A stretch of 64,000 nucleotides of DNA, taken from Isoetes taiwanensis (lineage: Eukaryota > Streptophyta > Lycopodiopsida > Isoetales > Isoetaceae). The DNA lies in NCBI GenBank assembly GCA_021234155.1, contig JAJEKV010000102.1, forward strand, positions 3,263,193 to 3,327,192. Reading direction: 5' to 3'. The notes under the pieces are model-generated. The model searched no databases, was not told the DNA's origin, and saw nothing but the letters and a program-made list of their open reading frames with translations. Positions 60,894 through 64,000 of this stretch are shown in pieces. A program made the position numbers and the translations under genes. Every line of letters begins with the position of its first letter. Positions within the stretch are counted from its first letter, which is position 1.

Positions 60894-61460
60894 TTCTCTT
60901 CCCAAATTTCTTGATGATACTTCCACAGCCCAATACTACAAGATTAAACAGCTCTATAGCTATGATATTTTGGTGATTGTATCGAATGACACATTCGAGG
61001 AATCAGAGAGAAATCTTGCTTCTGAAGCTGAAAGATGGAGGCATCCCTTTTTTATGGTTCTCGTCAATGTGGACATGATTTTAAAAGAAATCGCAAATGC
61101 TCATGATAAAAGCATGGCCGAATCCGCCTCTATTTTCCGTCTGCAGCTCCAAGAAAGCTTGCCAAGTAATATAACATCCATTGCTGCATAACTTGTTCAG
61201 CTTTGGGATCTACTCTATCTACTTCATGTTATAACTTGGAAAGAAATGGTTTCCTAGATGATTCTTTGTTCTGCATGGATGAGGCTAGTCTCTTGATTAT
61301 GATGAACCATATGGTGGAAATGAAGCCTGTCTTAGGAGCAGTGGCTATGGCAAGCAAAAGTTTAGAAGCAAATAATTCAATACAAAGAATTGGAAGCATT
61401 CTCGTAGTCTTCGGTATGGCTGCACTTCTGGTATCTCTAAATCGTGCTGTTACACATTGA
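60894..61460 (+). pseudogene. IRG-type (immunity-related) GTPase-like fragment
   Basis: One frame (60,894-61,191) reads LWDISLPKFLDD, QYYKIKQLYSYDILVIVSND, TFEESERNLASEAERWRHPF and FMVLVNVDMILKEIANAHDK, ending ESLPSNITSIAA and TAA. The order (LWDlPg, then Y....YDf.i.vs...F.e....la.e, then pFf.V.tkiD) is that of the second half of an IRG G domain. The G3 glycine is lost and the G4 TKxD-like motif is VNVD. A second frame (61,203-61,460) adds a helical C-terminus with a hydrophobic end (IGSILVVFGMAALLVSLN). No P-loop is found upstream, so it is a fragment with a frameshift. The assignment rests on pattern memory and is moderate. Confidence 0.45.
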
Positions 61461-61479
61461 TTTTTGCTAGATAAGTATA

Positions 61480-61690
61480 AAATATAAGACAACTCCTCAA
61501 AGATCTGGAGGAGTAAGCTCTTGTATATTGTCTGTTCCACTTTCTGCTATATTCATATATAAGACAACTTCTCAAAGATCTGGAGGAGTAAGTTCTTGTA
61601 TATGTCTGTAATATTTTCTGCTTTACTTACTATGAGACAACTTCTCAGAGTTTCAAAGTTGTAGAGGAGTAAGTTCTAGTTGATTGTCAG
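61480..61690. repeat. Three ~70-bp tandem repeats
   Basis: AAGACAACTCCTCAAAGATC, TGGAGGAGTAAGCTCTTGTA and TGTCTGTTCCACTTTCTGCT recur at about 61,485, 61,560 and 61,635; the third copy is most diverged. Confidence 0.9.
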
Positions 61691-62150
61691 AATTGACATA
61701 AAATAAAACTAAAGTGTTTGGTTGGACCCCTTCTTTGTTTACTGTCGCTTGGGACTGAAGGCATTCTAGTATTTTACAAGTATGGTGAATAGATTTCTTT
61801 GACATGAATTACTGTAAAAGTTGCTTAAAGGTTGTGTTGTAGAAATTGCATCTCATAATGTAAACGTCATCTTTGCTTAATAGGCAATCTCTTGCAACAA
61901 GGCACAGAATCCATGTTAAACATGCATAGCGACTCAAGTTATGAATTAATTTAGGAAATCTACAAGGGGTTCTGCAATGTGTTCATGTGCTTCCTTTGCA
62001 CAATAAAGCAGCAGTCAGCATACGGCCGATTTTTAACAAGGGGTCAGTCTATTCTTATCAGAGATAGACACCCCCATTTGCTACTGTACAACTTCAGCAT
62101 TGAATTTCTTAAAATGCTTAAAGAAAAGAATCCATGTTAAACCAATCTAC

Positions 62151-62570
62151 AGTTACTTATAAAAACCTGATTGAGATACAAGATACAAAATAAAAACCTA
62201 TAAAAACCTATAAGATACTTATAAAAACCTTTGATTCTTTGATTTACAATTCAACAAAGTTTGATTGAACCTACAGATTTTCAAAAAACTTTGAACTGCA
62301 TTGGATGAGTTGGGGCAAATCGTCTTCAAGAGGACATGTCGAACATCTCAAACCATCGATCAGGATTTAATGTCATGTAACAATCTCTAAATGTAGCTCT
62401 ACGATCTAGTTGTTGACACGATAAAATCTGCTACCATATTGCATCTCCTACACATATCTGCTACAGGCAACATATCTGCATAGATAATAACTAATATGTA
62501 ATCACATTTTAACACATCTAATACAGATGCCAAAACTAATATGTAATCACAGAGTTGGAAGATAGTACCT
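62151..62570. other. Non-coding stretch
   Basis: Short duplications (ACTAATATGTAATCACA twice near 62,490 and 62,535). No gene. Confidence 0.45.
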
Positions 62571-63908
62571 ATCAACTGCACAGGTGTCTCGTCAAGATTG
62601 CACGCACTTCAGTACCATCATTTCGACTTGGACGGCCTGGTGGAATCTCCTCATACTCCTTGTCATGTTCAAAATTTAAAGCCTCCAGGTATATATGAAT
62701 TGCATATCTATCTCCTCGATCAATCATGATGTGTGCAGGCAACAACAAGCAAGCACAATCCTGAACAATGCTTCCTTATTTGGCTTGTATATTTTTCTTC
62801 CCAATAGTCGCCAAGACTTTTTTAATAGGCCAAATGCTCTTTCAACTGCCATGCGAGTAGAAGAATGGATGAAATTAAACCTATCAAACGATTCTCTTAG
62901 TCCTTGACCTGGGTATGGCACAATTAACCATGGTAACATTGGATAACCTGCAACCCCAATGATGTATTCATGGTCAGGCTGTCCATCAATGTATACCACC
63001 TCCCCATTCAATCTTTGGCCCTCAATGACAATAGATGTAAATTCACTAACTTTTAAAAGGCGTGCATCATTAACGCTTCCTGGATAACCTGCAACCACAT
63101 CTAAGAATCGTGTGCGACTATCTACTATAGCCTGTACTAGAATAGAATAGCGTCCAGTTCTATCATACCAGTCTGTTTCTTGCTCATCATCAGGAAGTTC
63201 AATTTGTATATGCGTTGCATCAATGGCCCCACAACAATTGGGAAGGCCATGAAGGCGTTGGAAGCCTTCCTTCACTACCCTCAGTTCAGGGCCAACTGGC
63301 TAGTGGAAGTGGTGAGTCGCATGCATCAGCAAAGCTTCAACAAATTGAAAAGTGATTCTTGCTGCTGTAGATCTGCCAATTCCAAACAGCTCTGATAATG
63401 TAAGAAAATTGTCGCCTGTTGCTAGTCTACGAAGGGCAACTGCAACCTGCTTCTCAACTGAAATTAGGCGTCCTTGAATCGTGACAAGACCTTCTGGAGG
63501 ATTTCTTTGCAACACGTCCCTTACAAGTAAGCATATGTAATAGTAGGTCTCTTTGGAAACGTGAAACAATTCCTTGAAGCGTGTTGGATCAACATGTATG
63601 ACGTATTCCTCAAAATGGTACCACCAATGGGTTGAACGAGGTCGTATGTACCAGGGCCCAAAAGAGCTACCATACAAGGCTGCCCTTCCAAGAGTATGAC
63701 CTTGCGCTTGCAACAAAGCCCAAAACCATGGAGAATTAATTTCTGTAAGCTCAAAGTCATTGGCAGCTAAAGAAGGTAATGCAAAGGGATTGTCCACTAA
63801 TGTCTGGTTCCATGTTTCTTCAATAATGGCATTCATTTCCTCATTGATTCTCATTGCAATGAAGATGGCTTGCAAGATCGAGGACAACTGTAATACAATC
63901 GGTTCCAT
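62571..63908 (-). pseudogene. PIF/Harbinger transposase (HARBI1-like), lightly broken
   Basis: From ATG 63908 the frame runs to TAG 63300-63302, then continues unbroken to 62,724, then shifts by one base near 62,735 (LHT for the usual LHN) into HIMIDRGDRYAIHIYLEALN and ends near 62,571. N-terminal helical region: FKELFHVSKETYYYICLLVR, QVAVALRRLATGDNFLTLSE, FGIGRSTAARITFQFVEAL. Catalytic DDE: GAIDATHIQIELPD, AGYPGSVNDARLL and RMAVERAFGLLKKSWRLLG. All three acidic residues are kept. The TAG sits where TGG (Trp) would continue the frame. With only one stop and one deletion it died recently. It converges on the Myb-like gene; together they form the usual two-gene Harbinger set. Confidence 0.9.
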
Positions 63909-64000
63909 GGCAAATACCTTCCAAAAAAGTCATTTTAGCGCTCTCTCATAAATATATTGGATCTACTGAAATTCAACTATGAAATTCAACTACAGAAATG
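63909..64000. other. Window edge, upstream of the Harbinger transposase
   Basis: The right terminal inverted repeat of the Harbinger element would be expected here or just beyond; none can be paired within the window. Confidence 0.3.

Larger units (their letters stand above)
60085..62150. repeat. Five diverged copies of a ~110-190-bp repeat
   Basis: Copies at about 60,085-60,250, 60,300-60,415, 60,423-60,535, 60,663-60,855 and 61,905-62,150. Shared words: GAGTTCATGTGCTGCCTTTG, CACAATAAAGCAGCAGTCAG, CCAATTTTTAACAAGGGG, CAGTCTATTCTTATCAG and TTCTTAAAATGCTTAAAGAA. The last two full copies are most alike. The IRG-like fragment lies between copies four and five. Confidence 0.85.

Overview
The window is nuclear DNA of a land plant. 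The evidence is spliced genes with plant-type introns, a PTI1-like receptor-like cytoplasmic kinase, PLS-type PPR remnants, and a very high load of plant transposons. The style of the PPR remnants, the LINE tails with a C-terminal Cys/His finger and the TE-dominated intergenic space suggest a seed-free plant, most likely a fern. This is inference; no species can be named.

Layout. 1-5.3 kb: GC-rich non-coding DNA, a LINE 3' remnant, simple repeats and a broken PPR gene. 5.3-8.2 kb: a structurally complete hAT transposon (17-bp perfect terminal inverted repeats, 8-bp target duplication) with a decayed transposase. 8.2-15.9 kb: mostly non-coding, with two possible exons of an unknown gene, an unknown Lys-rich pseudogene and a second PPR remnant. 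15.9-17.9 kb: the one clearly intact gene, a seven-exon PTI1-like kinase whose catalytic residues are altered (pseudokinase). 18-23.9 kb: a last exon of an unknown minus-strand gene, a long repeat family, a heat-shock-element-like array, a tRNA-like element, tandem repeats and fragments of another spliced gene. 24.1-30.0 kb: a 5'-truncated LINE with a 44-bp target duplication, split by a gag-only LTR retrotransposon (target duplication CATGG). 30-38 kb: non-coding repeat family, including two head-to-tail units and a 452-bp inverted-repeat element. 38.6 kb: a Helitron 3' terminus. 43.7-48.1 kb: a decayed Ty3/gypsy element with both LTRs. 52.8-54.9 kb: five tandem copies of a ~431-bp unit, each with a tRNA-like Pol III box pair. 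56.4 kb: a long, nearly perfect hairpin resembling a miRNA precursor. 57.4-64 kb: a PIF/Harbinger Myb-like gene and, converging on it, a Harbinger transposase pseudogene. Between these two lie a five-copy repeat family and a fragment resembling an IRG-type (immunity-related) GTPase.

The genes do not form a pathway. The host-like content is the PTI1-like pseudokinase, three unidentified gene fragments, the PPR remnants and the IRG-like fragment; nearly everything else is mobile DNA in several layers of nesting. Points most worth follow-up: the pseudokinase, the IRG-like fragment inside a possible Harbinger element, the 56.4-kb hairpin, the HSE-like array, and the gag-only element nested in the LINE.
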